A stretch of 10,493 nucleotides of DNA from Aquirufa sp. (GCA_030833145.1 JAURHT010000073.1:1-10493), one strand, 5' to 3'. Positions 1 through 8,228 are shown, numbered from the stretch's first letter. Notes: generated by a model not told the origin, from the sequence alone. A program made the numbers and translations.

Positions 1-1076
1 AGGCAGATTATCATTTACTGAAAAAATATGTAGCTTCTGTTTTTACGGCCATCGGTTGTAGTGATGAAGATGCGGCTCTAGCTTCGGATGTTTTAGTATC
101 CGCTGACGCTCGTGGGATTGATTCACACGGTGTTGCTCGCTTAGCCGGTTATGTTCGTCTCTTCGATAACGGAAGATTAAACACAAAACCCCAGGTAAAA
201 GTTTTACATGAGACGCCTTCTACGGCTACCTTAGACGGAGATCGGGGTTTAGGACTTGTTGTGGCGCCGAAGGCAATGGAAATTGCCTGTGAAAAAGCGG
301 CTTTAGCTGGTACCGGTTGGGTAGCAGTTCAGAACTCTAATCACTTTGGTATTGCGGGTTATCATGCGATGAAGGCACTTCCTTCTCAAATGATTGGATG
401 GGCCATGACTCACGCTGCACCCTTAGTTACGCCCACTTTTTCGAAAGAAAAATTATTAGGGACTAACCCCATTGCTGTAGCGATTCCTGCGAACGAAGAA
501 CCAGCTTTTGTGGCTGATTTCGCGTCAACGGCTGTCGCTTATGGGAAATTAGAAATTTTACAAAGAAAGGGATTGGATACACCCGACGGTTGGGTTCAAG
601 ATGCCAATGGGGATCCTTGTAATGATGCATTTGCAATTAAAAATGGAGGAGCTTTATTACCACTTGGAGGCGACCGCGAACATGGTTCCCATAAAGGTTA
701 TGGATTAGGAGCTATTGTTGATATTTTGTCAGGTGTTTTATCCGGGGCGAATTTTGGACCTTGGGTGCCTCCATTTGCGACCGCTGGGTTTATGCAAGCG
801 GGAGAAACGGTAGGGAATGGCACAGGACATTTTTTAGGTGCCATGCGGGTGGATGCGTTCAGACCAGCAGTGGATTTTACTACTGATATGGATAAGTGGA
901 TTCGCCGTTTTAGATCTGCCAAAGCCGTGGAAGGAAAGCAAGTGCTTATTCCAGGTGATCCAGAGCGCGAATTAGAGGCTATTCGTCTTGTGGAAGGTAT
1001 TCCTTTGTTAAACCCTGTGGTTCAGGATTTACAATCTTTAGCCTCTCGTTTTCAATTAGATTTTAAATTAGATTAA
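1..1076 (+). CDS. Ldh_2-family NAD(P)-dependent malate/L-lactate-type dehydrogenase (5'-partial)
   Basis: This gene runs off the left edge. Its frame is open from base 3 and gives 357 visible residues, close to the usual 350-360 of the family, so only a few N-terminal residues should be missing. An internal GTG at 261 is not the start, because conserved family sequence lies upstream of it. Visible family motifs are DARGIDSHG (His at visible residue 42), QNSNHFGIAGYH (His at 114), GTNPIAVAIPA, VADFAST and the Gly-rich HGSHKGYGLG. In the AllD/YiaK relatives the two His residues correspond to the catalytic region. The family oxidises 2-hydroxy acids (malate, lactate, sulfolactate, ureidoglycolate) with NAD or NADP in the cytoplasm; it has its own fold, unrelated to classical LDH/MDH. 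The substrate cannot be read from sequence. The stop is one base before mltG, so the two are probably cotranscribed. Confidence 0.9.
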   Translation, partial: ADYHLLKKYVASVFTAIGCSDEDAALASDVLVSADARGIDSHGVARLAGYVRLFDNGRLNTKPQVKVLHETPSTATLDGDRGLGLVVAPKAMEIACEKAALAGTGWVAVQNSNHFGIAGYHAMKALPSQMIGWAMTHAAPLVTPTFSKEKLLGTNPIAVAIPANEEPAFVADFASTAVAYGKLEILQRKGLDTPDGWVQDANGDPCNDAFAIKNGGALLPLGGDREHGSHKGYGLGAIVDILSGVLSGANFGPWVPPFATAGFMQAGETVGNGTGHFLGAMRVDAFRPAVDFTTDMDKWIRRFRSAKAVEGKQVLIPGDPERELEAIRLVEGIPLLNPVVQDLQSLASRFQLDFKLD

Positions 1077-1077
1077 T

Positions 1078-2112
1078 ATGGTTTCGAATAAGCGAATAAA
1101 GATTTTTATTTTGGTTTTTAGCTTGGTTTCGGCCATGTTTTCCTACTACGTTTGGCAGGTATTCAAAACACCTAATTTTCGAGTAGAAGCGAATCAACCT
1201 TTTGAATTATTCATTCCTGAGAAATCTACTTATGAATCTGTACTAGATACGTTGAAAAAGCACGATTTGGTACGAGATCAATTAAGCTTTCGCTTCCTGG
1301 CTAAAGTGTTAAACTATCCAGAGAAGGTGCGTCCTGGACGTTATATCATTCACAGTGAAATGGGGAACTGGGAATTGTTACGTAAACTAAGAAATGGTCG
1401 TCAGGATGCGTATAAAGTGGTAATTAATAATTTCAGATTAAAAGAAGACATAGCTGGGCGTATTGCGAAACAAACAGATTATGATTCAGCCGCTATTTAT
1501 GCTGTTTTAGATTCCACGGAACTCATGCAACAATGGGGATTTACTTCTGAAACAAGTCCTGCTATTTTCGTTCCGAATACCTATGAGGTAAACTGGACCA
1601 CTTCGTTTCCGGAATTTTTAGCGAAAATGAATAAGGCTTATGTGAAGTTTTGGACTTCTAAACGTAAGGCAGAAGCGCAGAAGTTAGGATTAACACCTGT
1701 ACAGGTTTCGATTCTAGCAAGTATCGTATATGGGGAATCTAAAAACCCGAAAGAGCAAGCGCGTGTGGCGGGAGTTTATTGGAATCGCTTACAAACTAAT
1801 ATGCCACTTCAAGCCGATCCTACCGTTGTTTTTGCTTGGAAAGATTTTACGATTAAGCGGGTTACGAGTAAATATACCGCACTTAATTCTCCTTATAATA
1901 CCTACAAGAATACGGGTTTGCCACCGGGTCCGATTTCGATTGTGCCGAGTGATGTAATTGACAAGGTTTTGAATTTAGAACACCACCAATATATGTATTT
2001 CTGTGCCAAAGCTGATTTTTCAGAGAATCACGCTTTTGCTGTTACCTATGAGGAACATATGCAAAATGCGGCGGATTACCAGAAAGCGTTAGATCAAAAC
2101 AAAATACATTAA
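1078..2112 (+). CDS. mltG: Endolytic murein transglycosylase MltG (YceG-like)
   Basis: MltG cuts nascent peptidoglycan strands at the inner membrane and helps set glycan length. The 344-residue protein has the usual family length. One N-terminal membrane anchor spans about residues 8-26. A LysM-like region lies at about 45-110. The YceG catalytic domain follows, with IFVPNTYE (163-170), ASIVYGES (214-221), VAGVYWNRL (230-238), LQADPTVVFA (244-253), SPYNTYKNTGLPPGPIS (271-287) and a C-terminal HAFAVTYEEH (318-327). Glu220 aligns, from my memory of the E. coli protein, with the catalytic Glu218. The two residues before it are Tyr-Gly rather than the common Glu-Lys or Glu-Glu. The ATG lies one base after the preceding stop in a TAATATG junction, and no Shine-Dalgarno is present. 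It sits second in the operon. Confidence 0.95.
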   Translation: MVSNKRIKIFILVFSLVSAMFSYYVWQVFKTPNFRVEANQPFELFIPEKSTYESVLDTLKKHDLVRDQLSFRFLAKVLNYPEKVRPGRYIIHSEMGNWELLRKLRNGRQDAYKVVINNFRLKEDIAGRIAKQTDYDSAAIYAVLDSTELMQQWGFTSETSPAIFVPNTYEVNWTTSFPEFLAKMNKAYVKFWTSKRKAEAQKLGLTPVQVSILASIVYGESKNPKEQARVAGVYWNRLQTNMPLQADPTVVFAWKDFTIKRVTSKYTALNSPYNTYKNTGLPPGPISIVPSDVIDKVLNLEHHQYMYFCAKADFSENHAFAVTYEEHMQNAADYQKALDQNKIH

Positions 2113-2113
2113 T

Positions 2114-2527
2114 ATGCTCTCTCACCAGGTTTCGTACCGCGTTTGTTATGCAGATACCGATCAAATGGGCTATGTGTATTATGGAAATTACGCGCGTTTC
2201 TATGAGATTGCTCGGGTAGAGACTTTGCGAAGTATTGGCGTAAGTTATAAGGTGTTAGAAGATGCAGGTATCGGTTTGCCAGTGTATGAAAATTACTCGA
2301 AGTACCACGCACCAGCCTTGTATGATGATTTATTGCGAATTGAATGTACTTTAATCAAAATGCCTTCTGCTCGCATCGAATTCGAATATAAAATTTATAA
2401 TCAGAGTGAGGCATTATTGCACGAAGGGAAGACGACATTAGTCTTCATGGATTTAGCTACGAAGAAAGTGGTGAAGGCACCCGAATGGTTGATTTCGGCT
2501 ATTTTAGAAAAAAGAACGGATGTTTAG
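2114..2527 (+). CDS. Acyl-CoA thioesterase, hotdog fold (4HBT/YbgC type)
   Basis: A 137-residue single-domain hotdog protein, the normal size for 4-hydroxybenzoyl-CoA thioesterase/YbgC relatives, which hydrolyse acyl-CoA thioesters in the cytoplasm. The signature YADTDQMGYVYYGNYARFYE lies at residues 12-31. Asp16 occupies the position of the catalytic Asp of the 4HBT group, and Glu31 starts the conserved helix that continues with RVETLRSIG. The gene begins one base after the mltG stop (TAATATG) and its last 8 bases overlap the start of the next gene. Placement next to mltG and a membrane protein suggests an envelope-related role, such as the proposed YbgC link to phospholipid metabolism, but this is inference. 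The acyl chain preference is unknown. Confidence 0.9.
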   Translation: MLSHQVSYRVCYADTDQMGYVYYGNYARFYEIARVETLRSIGVSYKVLEDAGIGLPVYENYSKYHAPALYDDLLRIECTLIKMPSARIEFEYKIYNQSEALLHEGKTTLVFMDLATKKVVKAPEWLISAILEKRTDV

Positions 2528-3434
2528 ACGGGTGTGGAGAGAAATTCAGGTGTTTTGGAAAGACTGCGAGGAACATTATATCCTGGCTCGAATTCTGACG
2601 ATTTTATACCAAAAGATATTTCATTTTGATATTGATGTGCGCGCTGCAGCAGTGGCCTATAATTTTACCTTAGCGGTTTTTCCGACGATTATCTTTTTGT
2701 TCTCCTTGTTAGCCTATATTCCGGTAGATAATTTTGATATCAAAATGGTTAACTTTTTGAAGTCTTCCATTCCCAAAAATCTTCAAAAAGATTTCACTGA
2801 ATTGCTTTTAGATTTGATTCGGAAAAAATCGGGAGGAGTTTTGTCATTCGGATTTTTATTTGCCCTCTATGCTTCTACCAGTGGGATTCAGGCATTGATT
2901 CGTTCATTCAATTTAACCTATAAAACGAAGGAGAATCGGGGGATTTTTAAAGAACGTGTCATTGCTGTTTCGTTGAATTTCTTATTAACCTTCGTTTTAA
3001 TCACGGCTTTCTCGGTATTTATTGTGGGAAAATTAGTGATTGGTTATCTGAAAGGGAAGGGCTTAATTGATTACGATTTTAATTTTTACATGTTGAATAT
3101 ATTGACCTACTTCCTCATATTCGCTATTTTCTTTTTAACCATTTCCATTATCTATTATTATGCTCCAGCGATCACTAAACGCTGGAAGTTTTTTAACGCA
3201 GGTTCCATCACTGCATCCGTTTTGACTATTTTGGTGACGAATTTATTCTCCTATTATTTAGTCAATTTTGCGAGTTATAACAAGGTATACGGTTCAATCG
3301 GGTCGTTAATTGCCTTGATGGTTTGGTTGTATTTTATTGCCTTGATTCTTTTAGTTGGTTTCGAAATCAATGCGAGTATTGATCAGGTAAAAGAAGAACA
3401 AGAGGAGTCAGAAACGGATTATTTTTTCGAATAA
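2520..3434 (+). CDS. YihY/BrkB-family inner membrane protein
   Basis: The 304-residue protein matches the YihY/virulence factor BrkB family, once misnamed ribonuclease BN. It has about six hydrophobic segments, near residues 43-67, 107-128, 148-172, 190-214, 226-248 and 257-283. Family hallmarks are the early RAAAVAYNFTLAVFPTIIF (41-59) and the late YNKVYGSIGSLIALMVWLY (253-271) running into GFEINA (280-285). The molecular function of the family is not settled; transport or envelope roles have been suggested. The tail (about 288-304) is acidic and probably cytoplasmic. The start codon overlaps the thioesterase stop in ATGTTTAG, which suggests translational coupling. The stop is one base before the next gene. 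Confidence 0.9.
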   Translation: MFRRVWREIQVFWKDCEEHYILARILTILYQKIFHFDIDVRAAAVAYNFTLAVFPTIIFLFSLLAYIPVDNFDIKMVNFLKSSIPKNLQKDFTELLLDLIRKKSGGVLSFGFLFALYASTSGIQALIRSFNLTYKTKENRGIFKERVIAVSLNFLLTFVLITAFSVFIVGKLVIGYLKGKGLIDYDFNFYMLNILTYFLIFAIFFLTISIIYYYAPAITKRWKFFNAGSITASVLTILVTNLFSYYLVNFASYNKVYGSIGSLIALMVWLYFIALILLVGFEINASIDQVKEEQEESETDYFFE

Positions 3435-3435
3435 T

Positions 3436-4059
3436 ATGGCAGAACTCATTCGTCTGTACGATAAGAATAACAGCCAGGCCACTTTGGACCTGATAGTGAA
3501 AGCCTTGGAAAAGGATGCTGTGATAATTTATAAGACGGATACGATGTATGCCTTAGGTTGCCATATTGGTTCGACTAAGGCTGTGAATCGGATCTGTGAA
3601 ATCAAAGGTATTCAAGCCTCTAAGAATCGATTTTCCTTTATTTGCGCCGATTTAAGTTCAATTGCGAATTATGCCAAAGTATCAGATTTTGCCTTTAAAA
3701 CGTTGAAACGATATTTACCTGGTGCTTTTACCTTCGTATTACCAGCTAGTGCTAAAGTTCCATCGGTTTTAGTGCAAGGAAAGAAAACAGTAGGAATACG
3801 TATACCAGATTATGAGCCTGTTTTATCCATTGTTTCCCTTTTAGGTTCGCCTCTGTTGACTACGTCTTTACCTCAAGATGATTTAGAGGTTGAAGAGTAT
3901 ACGGATCCCAGTTTGATTATGGATCGGTGGGGTCACGCTGTAGACTTAGTATTAGATGGAGGGTTTGGTGGTTATGTGCCTTCCAGTGTGATTGAAATTT
4001 CAGAAGATTCCTTTGAAATTATTCGCGAAGGGGCAGGTGATTGCTCAGCTTTTAATTAA
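3436..4059 (+). CDS. YciO-type protein of the YrdC/Sua5 (threonylcarbamoyl-AMP synthase) superfamily
   Basis: A 207-residue single YrdC-fold domain. Motifs include YKTDTMYALGC (32-42), NRICEIKG (51-58), LPGAFTFVLPA (94-104), KTVGIRIPDYEP (117-128), LTTSLPQDD (141-149) and a C-terminal IIREGAGD (195-202). TsaC/Sua5 enzymes make L-threonylcarbamoyl-AMP for the t6A37 tRNA modification. Two of their signature stretches differ here. The usual Lys-x-Arg-Pro after the ICELK helix reads KGIQASKNRF, and the usual SANxSG loop reads TSLPQDD. E. coli YciO shows similar replacements (from memory), so I assign this to the YciO branch and leave t6A activity open. It is the last gene of the left operon. The ATG follows the previous stop by one base (TAATATG), and the TAA is shared with the convergent gene. 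Confidence 0.85.
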   Translation: MAELIRLYDKNNSQATLDLIVKALEKDAVIIYKTDTMYALGCHIGSTKAVNRICEIKGIQASKNRFSFICADLSSIANYAKVSDFAFKTLKRYLPGAFTFVLPASAKVPSVLVQGKKTVGIRIPDYEPVLSIVSLLGSPLLTTSLPQDDLEVEEYTDPSLIMDRWGHAVDLVLDGGFGGYVPSSVIEISEDSFEIIREGAGDCSAFN

Positions 4060-4940
4060 GACCACTTCAAGCTCAATTTGTCAGGTTTGGTATGCTTCCA
4101 GCGTCTGTGAGACCACAAGTATTGTTCTGGGTAGGCATTAATGGATTTTTCCAAACGACGTGCAAAGCGTTCAATAATTTCACCCGGAGCTAATTCATCA
4201 AAGGGTACATTCGCTAATAATTCGTAGGTCATCGTATATTTTCCTCTCTTTTTACGAATCAATTCTGCGAATACAACTGGGTATTGATAATCTCTCGCGA
4301 ATCGCTCCATTCCGGTAAAGAAGGCGGTATCTTGGTGTAAAAAGGTCGTCCAATAAGCACTTTCAGGTTTCTGTGGAGCCTGGTCAGCAGCTAAACAAAT
4401 GACACGAGGAATATCTTTACGTTCTCTCGTTAATAAAACCGACTCTCTTTTTTCTAATAAAACCACGTGCCCAAAACGCGAACGTACCTGCTTCGTAAAT
4501 TCATTAAACGTAGGATTGTTTAGTTTTTGATAGATTACGTCGTGTGGATTTTTACTTAGCGCTAAACGGTGAATGGCCCATTCCCAATTTCCCTGATGAC
4601 CGGCTACCAAAATCACAGGTATTCCCTTTTTGATAAAATCAGTCACAACGTCCTCATTTTTAATCTCAAATCGATCAAGCATTTCGTCTTTGCTTATCGA
4701 AACCCCTTTAAAAAATTCGACTAATTGATCTGTCAAATACCCATAAAATTGGTACGTAAGTTTGCCTAATTCTTTATCAGAAAGCGTAGGAAAGGATTTT
4801 TTCATATTCCCTTGAATCACTTTCTTTCGATAAGGAATGACGTAATAGAATAAGAAAGTACAAAACGAAGCGAATCCGTAGAGGACAGGCAAAGGTAATC
4901 TTCCAATTAGTTTGTATAGAAACAGGGGAGACGCTTTCAT
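4056..4940 (-). CDS. LpxL/HtrB-family lysophospholipid (lipid A) acyltransferase
   Basis: The 294-residue protein belongs to the LpxL/LpxM (HtrB/MsbB) acyltransferases, which add secondary acyl chains to lipid A or related lipids at the cytoplasmic face of the inner membrane. It has a hydrophobic N-terminal segment (about 16-36), the catalytic H-x4-E motif GHQGNWE with His115 and Glu120, AADQAPQ (184-190) and the family C-terminal PEQYLWSHRRWKH (271-283). Length is typical. The exact acceptor is not readable; in Bacteroidota such genes may act on lipid A or on other lipids. It is the only minus-strand gene. It starts from a 51-bp divergent spacer shared with the WbqC-like gene and ends inside the stop codon of the YciO-type gene, with no room for a terminator in between. 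Confidence 0.92.
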   Translation of the reverse strand: MKASPLFLYKLIGRLPLPVLYGFASFCTFLFYYVIPYRKKVIQGNMKKSFPTLSDKELGKLTYQFYGYLTDQLVEFFKGVSISKDEMLDRFEIKNEDVVTDFIKKGIPVILVAGHQGNWEWAIHRLALSKNPHDVIYQKLNNPTFNEFTKQVRSRFGHVVLLEKRESVLLTRERKDIPRVICLAADQAPQKPESAYWTTFLHQDTAFFTGMERFARDYQYPVVFAELIRKKRGKYTMTYELLANVPFDELAPGEIIERFARRLEKSINAYPEQYLWSHRRWKHTKPDKLSLKWS

Positions 4941-4946
4941 TCTTAT

Positions 4947-4954
4947 TATCTTTG
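4947..4954 (+). promoter_or_regulatory. Possible Bacteroidota -7 box for the WbqC-like gene
   Basis: TATCTTTG is a perfect match to the TAnnTTTG -7 element used by the primary sigma factor of Bacteroidota. It lies 37 bases before the ATG at 4992 in the divergent spacer, so the transcript would have a short leader of about 30 bases. I find no TTG at the expected 19-21 bases upstream, where the sequence is the start of the acyltransferase gene, so this rests on the -7 box alone. Confidence 0.4.
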
Positions 4955-4967
4955 TTCTTTCGTTTTA

Positions 4968-4975
4968 CAAATATC
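4968..4975 (-). promoter_or_regulatory. Weak candidate -7 box for the acyltransferase gene
   Basis: Read on the minus strand, this is GATATTTG, one mismatch from TAnnTTTG, 27 bases before the acyltransferase ATG. No clear -33 TTG is visible upstream. If real, it would fire divergently from the plus-strand box about 20 bases away. Confidence 0.2.
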
Positions 4976-4991
4976 CGATTTATTTTTGGGA

Positions 4992-5588
4992 ATGCACATT
5001 GAGACTCATTATTTGCCTAGTCTAGAATACATGACGGTTTTGCTTCAGCATCCGGCTATACTTTTCGAGGTGGAGGAAAATTTTCCCAAGCAGACATTTC
5101 GGAATCGTTGTATGATTTTAGGAGCGAATGGGGTGGAGCGATTAACGGTTCCGGTAATTCATACTTCTGGTGTGAAAACAAAAACGAAGGATACCAAGAT
5201 TGATTATACCCAAAACTGGATGAAGCAACACCAAGGTGCGATTCAGGCCGCTTATGGAAATGCACCCTACTACGAATATTTTGAGCCATATTTACATCAA
5301 ATCTTTGCAAAAAAAAGGTTTTTTTTAGTAGATTTAAATATTGATCTCTTGAGCTTTGTATACCGTATTTTAGATGTGCCTTTGGTATATGAGAAGACTC
5401 AAGAATTCGGGGTTTATGCCGGCAATAGTAAGTATGATCAAATAAGTGCAAAAAAAGACTGGACAACGCGTTCAATCTATCAAAATAGTTCTTATCGACA
5501 GTGTTTTGGTACGGAATTTGTCCCGAACTTGTCGATTTTAGATTTATTGATGAATCATGGAAAAGAGTCTTTGACTTTTTTAAAATAA
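4992..5588 (+). CDS. WbqC-like family protein
   Basis: A 198-residue cytoplasmic protein that I recognise as WbqC-like (PF08889). It has the N-terminal HYLPSLEYM, then ENFPKQTFRNRC, LTVPVIHTSG, KIDYTQNWMKQHQGAI and AAYGNAPYYEYFEPYL, in family order. The biochemical role is unknown. The family was named from an O-antigen cluster and is frequent in Bacteroidota. I chose ATG 4992; the frame continues upstream to TTG 4986, but ATG gives the normal family N-terminus. It is transcribed divergently from the acyltransferase, consistent with but not proof of a surface polysaccharide or LPS link. An A8-GG-T8 tract (5309-5326) inside the gene encodes KKRFF and could be slippage-prone. Confidence 0.85.
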   Translation: MHIETHYLPSLEYMTVLLQHPAILFEVEENFPKQTFRNRCMILGANGVERLTVPVIHTSGVKTKTKDTKIDYTQNWMKQHQGAIQAAYGNAPYYEYFEPYLHQIFAKKRFFLVDLNIDLLSFVYRILDVPLVYEKTQEFGVYAGNSKYDQISAKKDWTTRSIYQNSSYRQCFGTEFVPNLSILDLLMNHGKESLTFLK

Positions 5589-5653
5589 AAAGGGAACAAT
5601 TTAGGGGCATACGTGGTTGATGCAGGTAAGTTGTATGAAATAAATAGAACACT

Positions 5654-8227
5654 ATGGAGGCTAAATTTTCGAATAAAGTGAAGGAAGTCATCTCGTTAGC
5701 GCGAGAAGAGGCATTGCGTTTAGGTCACGATTATATTGGGACTGAACACTTGATGTTAGGGATGATTCGAGATGGACAGGGTCCAGGAATTGATTTATTG
5801 TTGCGTTCAGGTGTTTCTTTGGATTCTTTACGCCAAAGCATCGAACACTCTACTGCCTCCACTACACGTTCTTCCTTTGATCGCGAGAATATGTTAAATA
5901 TTCCGTTAACTAAGCAAGCGGAGAAAGTGTTGCGTTTGACCTATTTAGAGGCTAAATACTTTAAAACAAACGTCGTTGAAACAGATCATTTATTAATGGC
6001 GGTTTTGCGTGATGAAGATAATGTGGCGACGCAGATTTTGGAGAAATACCAAGTTTATTACGATTTAATCAAAGAAATGGTAGAATTCCAATCAGGTAAT
6101 GGTCAAGGTTCTAATCCTAAGGCTAGTTCGGATACAGACGATAATGACGACGATTCGCGTTTATACAGCGCAGGATCTGGTTCTACAGGTGGTGCTGGTG
6201 CAGGTAATGCAACTGGTTCTAAACCAGGAGAAAAAAGCAAAACACCTGTTTTAGATAATTTCGGTCGTGATCTGACGAAAGTAGCTGAAAATGGAAAACT
6301 TGATCCGATCGTAGGTCGCGAGAAAGAGATTGAACGTGTGGCTCAGATTTTATCCCGCCGTAAGAAAAATAACCCTATTTTAATCGGAGAACCCGGCGTA
6401 GGTAAAACGGCCATTGCGGAGGGTTTAGCTTTACGTATTGTCCAAAAGAAAGTATCCCGTGTGCTTTTTGGCAAACGTGTCGTTACGCTTGATATCGCGT
6501 CTTTAGTAGCTGGTACAAAATACCGTGGTCAGTTCGAGGAGCGTATGAAAGCTGTGATGAATGAATTAGAGAAGTCTACGGATGTTATTCTATTTATTGA
6601 TGAATTGCATACGATTGTAGGTGCTGGTGGTGCGTCAGGTTCATTGGATGCTTCGAATATGTTCAAGCCTGCGTTAGCGCGTGGAGATATACAAGTTATC
6701 GGAGCAACTACTTTAGATGAATACCGTCAATACATCGAGAAAGATGGTGCTTTAGCTCGTCGTTTCCAAACCGTCATGGTGGATGCTACGACAGTCGAAG
6801 AAACCATCGAAATCTTACATAATATAAAAGATAAATACGAGGACCATCACCACGTTATTTATACGGATGAATCAATCATTTCCGCGGTAAAATTATCAGA
6901 TCGTTATATTTCAGATCGTTTCTTACCAGATAAGGCGATTGATGTTTTAGATGAAGTAGGTGCGAGAGTGCATATTTCGAACATTAACGTGCCAGAAGAT
7001 ATTGTGGCATTAGAAGGCCAAATCGAAATCGTGAAGAAAGAGAAGAACCAAGTGGTTAAGTCTCAGAAATACGAGGAAGCAGCTCAGTTGCGTGATCGCG
7101 AGAAGAAATTAATCGATCAATTAGAACAATCGAAAGCAGCTTGGGAAGAGGATTCGAAGAAGCAGAAATTTACTGTTACAGAAGAAAATGTGGCTGAAGT
7201 TATAGCACAAATGACGGGTATTCCTGTGAATCGTGTAGCAGCAAAAGAAGGGGAGAAATTATTGCAAATGGATGAGCAGCTTTCGAAGCAAGTGATTGGT
7301 CAGCCAGATGCGATTAAGAAATTAGTAAAAGCCATTCAGCGGACGCGTGTGGGTTTAAAAGATCCAAAGAAACCAATTGGTTCATTTATCTTCTTAGGCC
7401 CTACGGGGGTAGGAAAGACGGAGATGGCTAAAGTATTAGCCACTTATTTATTTGATAAGGAAGATGCTTTAGTGCGTATTGATATGAGTGAGTACATGGA
7501 GAAATTCAGTGTATCTCGCTTAGTAGGAGCGCCTCCGGGATACGTGGGTTACGAAGAAGGCGGTCAGTTGACTGAAAAGATTCGTCGTAAGCCTTATGCT
7601 GTAGTTTTATTAGATGAGATTGAAAAGGCGCATCCTGATGTGTTTAACCTGTTATTGCAAGTATTAGATGATGGTATTTTGACAGATGGCTTGGGTCGTC
7701 GCGTTGATTTTAGAAATACAATTATCATTATGACTTCGAATATCGGAGCACGTGATTTGAAAGATTTTGGATCAGGTATCGGATTCTCCACGAAGTCTAA
7801 GGTGGATAACTTAGATGAATACGCTAAGACGACCATTCAAAATGCGCTGAAGAAAGCTTTCGCTCCTGAGTTTATTAACCGTTTAGATGATATCATCGTA
7901 TTTAACTCGTTAGAGCGCCCTGCCATCCATCAGATCATTGATTTGATGCTGACGAAGTTGAAAACGCGTTTAGCTAACCTTGGTTTTGAAGTGGAATTAA
8001 CGGAGAAAGCAAAAGACTTCATGGCGGACAAAGGCTATGATCCGCAATATGGTGCGAGACCTTTGAATCGTGCGATTCAGAAATACCTAGAGGACGCTTT
8101 AGCGGAAGAGATATTAAAAGGCGCTTTAGCAGAAGGCGAATACATTGTGGCGGATTTTGAAGTAGGGGCTGATGCCTTGACTTTGGCCAGAAAAACAAGA
8201 AAAGAATTAACCAAACAAAAAAAATAA
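5654..8227 (+). CDS. clpC: ATP-dependent Clp protease ATP-binding subunit ClpC
   Basis: A two-ring-domain AAA+ (class I Clp/Hsp100) unfoldase of 857 residues that feeds proteins to ClpP. The double Clp_N repeat spans about 1-145. D1 has Walker A GEPGVGKT (245-252) and Walker B FIDE (314-317). A middle UVR-type segment [14 protein letters not shown] (473-486) marks ClpC rather than ClpA or ClpB. D2 has Walker A GPTGVGKT (582-589), Walker B LLDE (652-655) and the sensor-2 GARPLNR (800-806). The loop IGF (709-711) is the ClpP-docking tripeptide. Between Clp_N and D1 (about 147-195) is a long linker with an Asp cluster and a Gly/Ser/Ala run. An in-frame TAG at 5645 fixes ATG 5654 as the first start. 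The 65-bp gap upstream has no strong promoter. fabG starts one base after the stop. Confidence 0.97.
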   Translation: MEAKFSNKVKEVISLAREEALRLGHDYIGTEHLMLGMIRDGQGPGIDLLLRSGVSLDSLRQSIEHSTASTTRSSFDRENMLNIPLTKQAEKVLRLTYLEAKYFKTNVVETDHLLMAVLRDEDNVATQILEKYQVYYDLIKEMVEFQSGNGQGSNPKASSDTDDNDDDSRLYSAGSGSTGGAGAGNATGSKPGEKSKTPVLDNFGRDLTKVAENGKLDPIVGREKEIERVAQILSRRKKNNPILIGEPGVGKTAIAEGLALRIVQKKVSRVLFGKRVVTLDIASLVAGTKYRGQFEERMKAVMNELEKSTDVILFIDELHTIVGAGGASGSLDASNMFKPALARGDIQVIGATTLDEYRQYIEKDGALARRFQTVMVDATTVEETIEILHNIKDKYEDHHHVIYTDESIISAVKLSDRYISDRFLPDKAIDVLDEVGARVHISNINVPEDIVALEGQIEIVKKEKNQVVKSQKYEEAAQLRDREKKLIDQLEQSKAAWEEDSKKQKFTVTEENVAEVIAQMTGIPVNRVAAKEGEKLLQMDEQLSKQVIGQPDAIKKLVKAIQRTRVGLKDPKKPIGSFIFLGPTGVGKTEMAKVLATYLFDKEDALVRIDMSEYMEKFSVSRLVGAPPGYVGYEEGGQLTEKIRRKPYAVVLLDEIEKAHPDVFNLLLQVLDDGILTDGLGRRVDFRNTIIIMTSNIGARDLKDFGSGIGFSTKSKVDNLDEYAKTTIQNALKKAFAPEFINRLDDIIVFNSLERPAIHQIIDLMLTKLKTRLANLGFEVELTEKAKDFMADKGYDPQYGARPLNRAIQKYLEDALAEEILKGALAEGEYIVADFEVGADALTLARKTRKELTKQKK

Positions 8228-8228
8228 T

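Noticed and set aside
261..1076. GTG at 261 as the start of the dehydrogenase
   Set aside because: The same frame upstream encodes the conserved DARGIDSHG region, so the gene begins beyond the left edge.
2109..2312. Minus-strand open frame opposite the thioesterase
   Set aside because: Antisense to a well-supported gene, short, and without recognisable domains.
5627..5634. TAAGTTGT as a -7 promoter box for clpC
   Set aside because: It deviates from TAnnTTTG in the most conserved part and has no TTG at the right distance. clpC must have a promoter somewhere, but I cannot place it.
5608..5637. CATAC...GTATG inverted repeat in the clpC leader as a possible operator or hairpin
   Set aside because: Only 5 bp pair around a 20-base interior, with no extension; too weak to call a repressor site such as a CtsR box.
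5620..5643. Seven-codon mini-ORF (MQVSCMK) just before clpC, a possible leader peptide
   Set aside because: Such short frames arise easily by chance, there is no hairpin or codon run typical of attenuation, and no initiation signal is visible.
5056..5691. Long open frame on the minus strand (211 codons) opposite the WbqC-like gene and the clpC leader
   Set aside because: It is antisense to a recognised gene, its product resembles no family I know, and it crosses the clpC upstream region. It is most likely a by-product of codon usage in the WbqC-like gene.
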